Assembly: GCA_033577755.1 (NCBI GenBank)
Contig: JAVQXV010000165.1
Span: 1-6,927 of the forward strand
From: JANWXR01 sp033577755
Lineage (GTDB): Bacteria; Chloroflexota; Anaerolineae; Anaerolineales; UBA6663
Length of the DNA stretch: 6,927 nucleotides
Direction of reading: 5' to 3'
A program made the position numbers and the translations under genes. The notes below the pieces were generated by a model. The model was not told where the DNA came from. It worked only from the letters and a program-made list of their open reading frames with translations, and ran no database searches. This document shows positions 6,394-6,927 of this stretch, piece by piece (the first letter of the stretch is position 1; each line of letters begins with the position of its first letter).

Positions 6394-6927
6394 TCAACGG
6401 TGGGTGCGTCGGCGTCGTTTATTCCGAGTTTCCTGGATGAAAACATACAAGCCAAGTATACCGAAAATCGTCAGCGAGAGGCGGGCGCCTGCCCAAAAAG
6501 CAGCTTCGATTTGCGAACGGTTGCTCATCAGAGCAGACAACAGTTCATCCTCCTTGGCTGGGACGCCCACGCCGGCGCTCGGCATGGGAGCGGCGGTTAA
6601 CAGGAGGATGGCAGTAGGTGTAAGGGTCGGCGTCGGCGTTGGGGTCGGCATAGTGACAGCAACGGGCGTTGCGGTCGGAGTAGCCATAGGCATGACAACG
6701 GGAGCGGTGTTGTTCAGTTGCAATCCACGCACAATCGTCTCGAGAAAGCCCCGTTCGGAGAAGTACACCCGTAACCGCAGGGCGTATATACCGTCGCTGA
6801 TCCCGGTTGTGTTCCAGCGCCCTAGCTCGCCTTCCACCACCGGGGTGGCTCCCTGCCAAAACGTGAACCATGTGTCGGTTGGGTCAGGGTCATAAGCGAA
6901 GGCCAGTTCGTAGCGCACAAAAGTTGG
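6394..6927 (-). CDS. Membrane-anchored protein with Pro/Thr linker, C-terminal part
   Basis: The frame runs off the right edge, and the three codons before the first visible GTG (6918) read Pro-Thr-Phe, so this is the 3' end of a longer gene. Visible from there: a beta-rich segment (about residues 1-72, RYELAFAYDPDPTDTWF, then GRWNTTGISDGIYALRLRVY), which I recall as a module in Chloroflexota envelope proteins; a Pro/Thr-rich linker (about 73-119) with a PTPTPTPT core encoded at 6648-6625; a short polar segment; and one transmembrane helix (about 143-162, WAGARLSLTIFGILGLYVFI). The tail RNKRRRRTHR is basic. The likely topology is an outside domain on a flexible stalk, with the C-terminus in the cytoplasm. 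The catalytic or binding part, if any, lies outside the window. The gene ends 40 bases before pth and may be co-transcribed with it. Confidence 0.75.
   Translation of the reverse strand, partial: PTFVRYELAFAYDPDPTDTWFTFWQGATPVVEGELGRWNTTGISDGIYALRLRVYFSERGFLETIVRGLQLNNTAPVVMPMATPTATPVAVTMPTPTPTPTLTPTAILLLTAAPMPSAGVGVPAKEDELLSALMSNRSQIEAAFWAGARLSLTIFGILGLYVFIQETRNKRRRRTHR

Noticed and set aside
6404..6895. 163-codon plus-strand frame rich in Val and Gly
   Set aside because: Its VGVGVGVG stretch is just the reverse complement of the Pro/Thr linker of the real minus-strand gene.
1..6927. tRNA, rRNA, CRISPR array, insertion sequence or defence-system genes
   Set aside because: I looked on both strands and saw no cloverleaf, no regularly spaced repeats, no transposase motifs and no defence-type domains.

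Overview
The window is a GC-rich bacterial chromosome segment. All four recognisable intact or partial genes of known type lie on the minus strand; a membrane-gene fragment at the left edge and a decayed dehydrogenase gene lie on the plus strand. The organism is most likely a member of the Chloroflexota. This is an inference from four things: the pth-mfd pair, the style of the membrane-anchored Pro/Thr-linker protein on the right, the CehA/McbA-type PHP protein, and a degenerate CGCAAAG-type repeat that I associate with such genomes. No rRNA or other marker is present to prove it.

Layout, left to right. Positions 1-296 hold a plus-strand frame with two membrane helices, probably the end of a longer gene. 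A short convergent gap (297-379) with a weak hairpin separates it from a minus-strand PHP-domain metallohydrolase (380-1453). About 750 bases without an intact gene follow (1454-2200). They hold a possible promoter and operator palindrome for the PHP gene, a CGCAAGG-like repeat cluster, a short-chain dehydrogenase pseudogene that lacks its cofactor motif and its active site, and a nested inverted repeat next to the 3' end of mfd.

Positions 2201-5674 encode a complete transcription-repair coupling factor, Mfd. A canonical intrinsic terminator (10-bp stem, 4-nt loop, U-run) sits directly upstream of its start codon. Next is a complete peptidyl-tRNA hydrolase, Pth (5754-6353), and then the 3' end of a secreted or membrane-anchored protein with a Pro/Thr-rich linker and one C-terminal transmembrane helix (6394 to the right edge).

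The membrane-protein gene, pth and mfd run in the same direction and could form one transcription unit. The terminator between pth and mfd would, however, split it or make mfd depend on read-through. Pth recycles peptidyl-tRNAs from aborted translation, and Mfd clears stalled RNA polymerase and recruits nucleotide excision repair, so both are housekeeping functions. I see no defence system, mobile element, CRISPR array or evident novel system. The points most worth a second look are the terminator in the mfd leader, the decayed SDR locus with its repeats, and the Gln-Arg variant in a conserved Pth motif.
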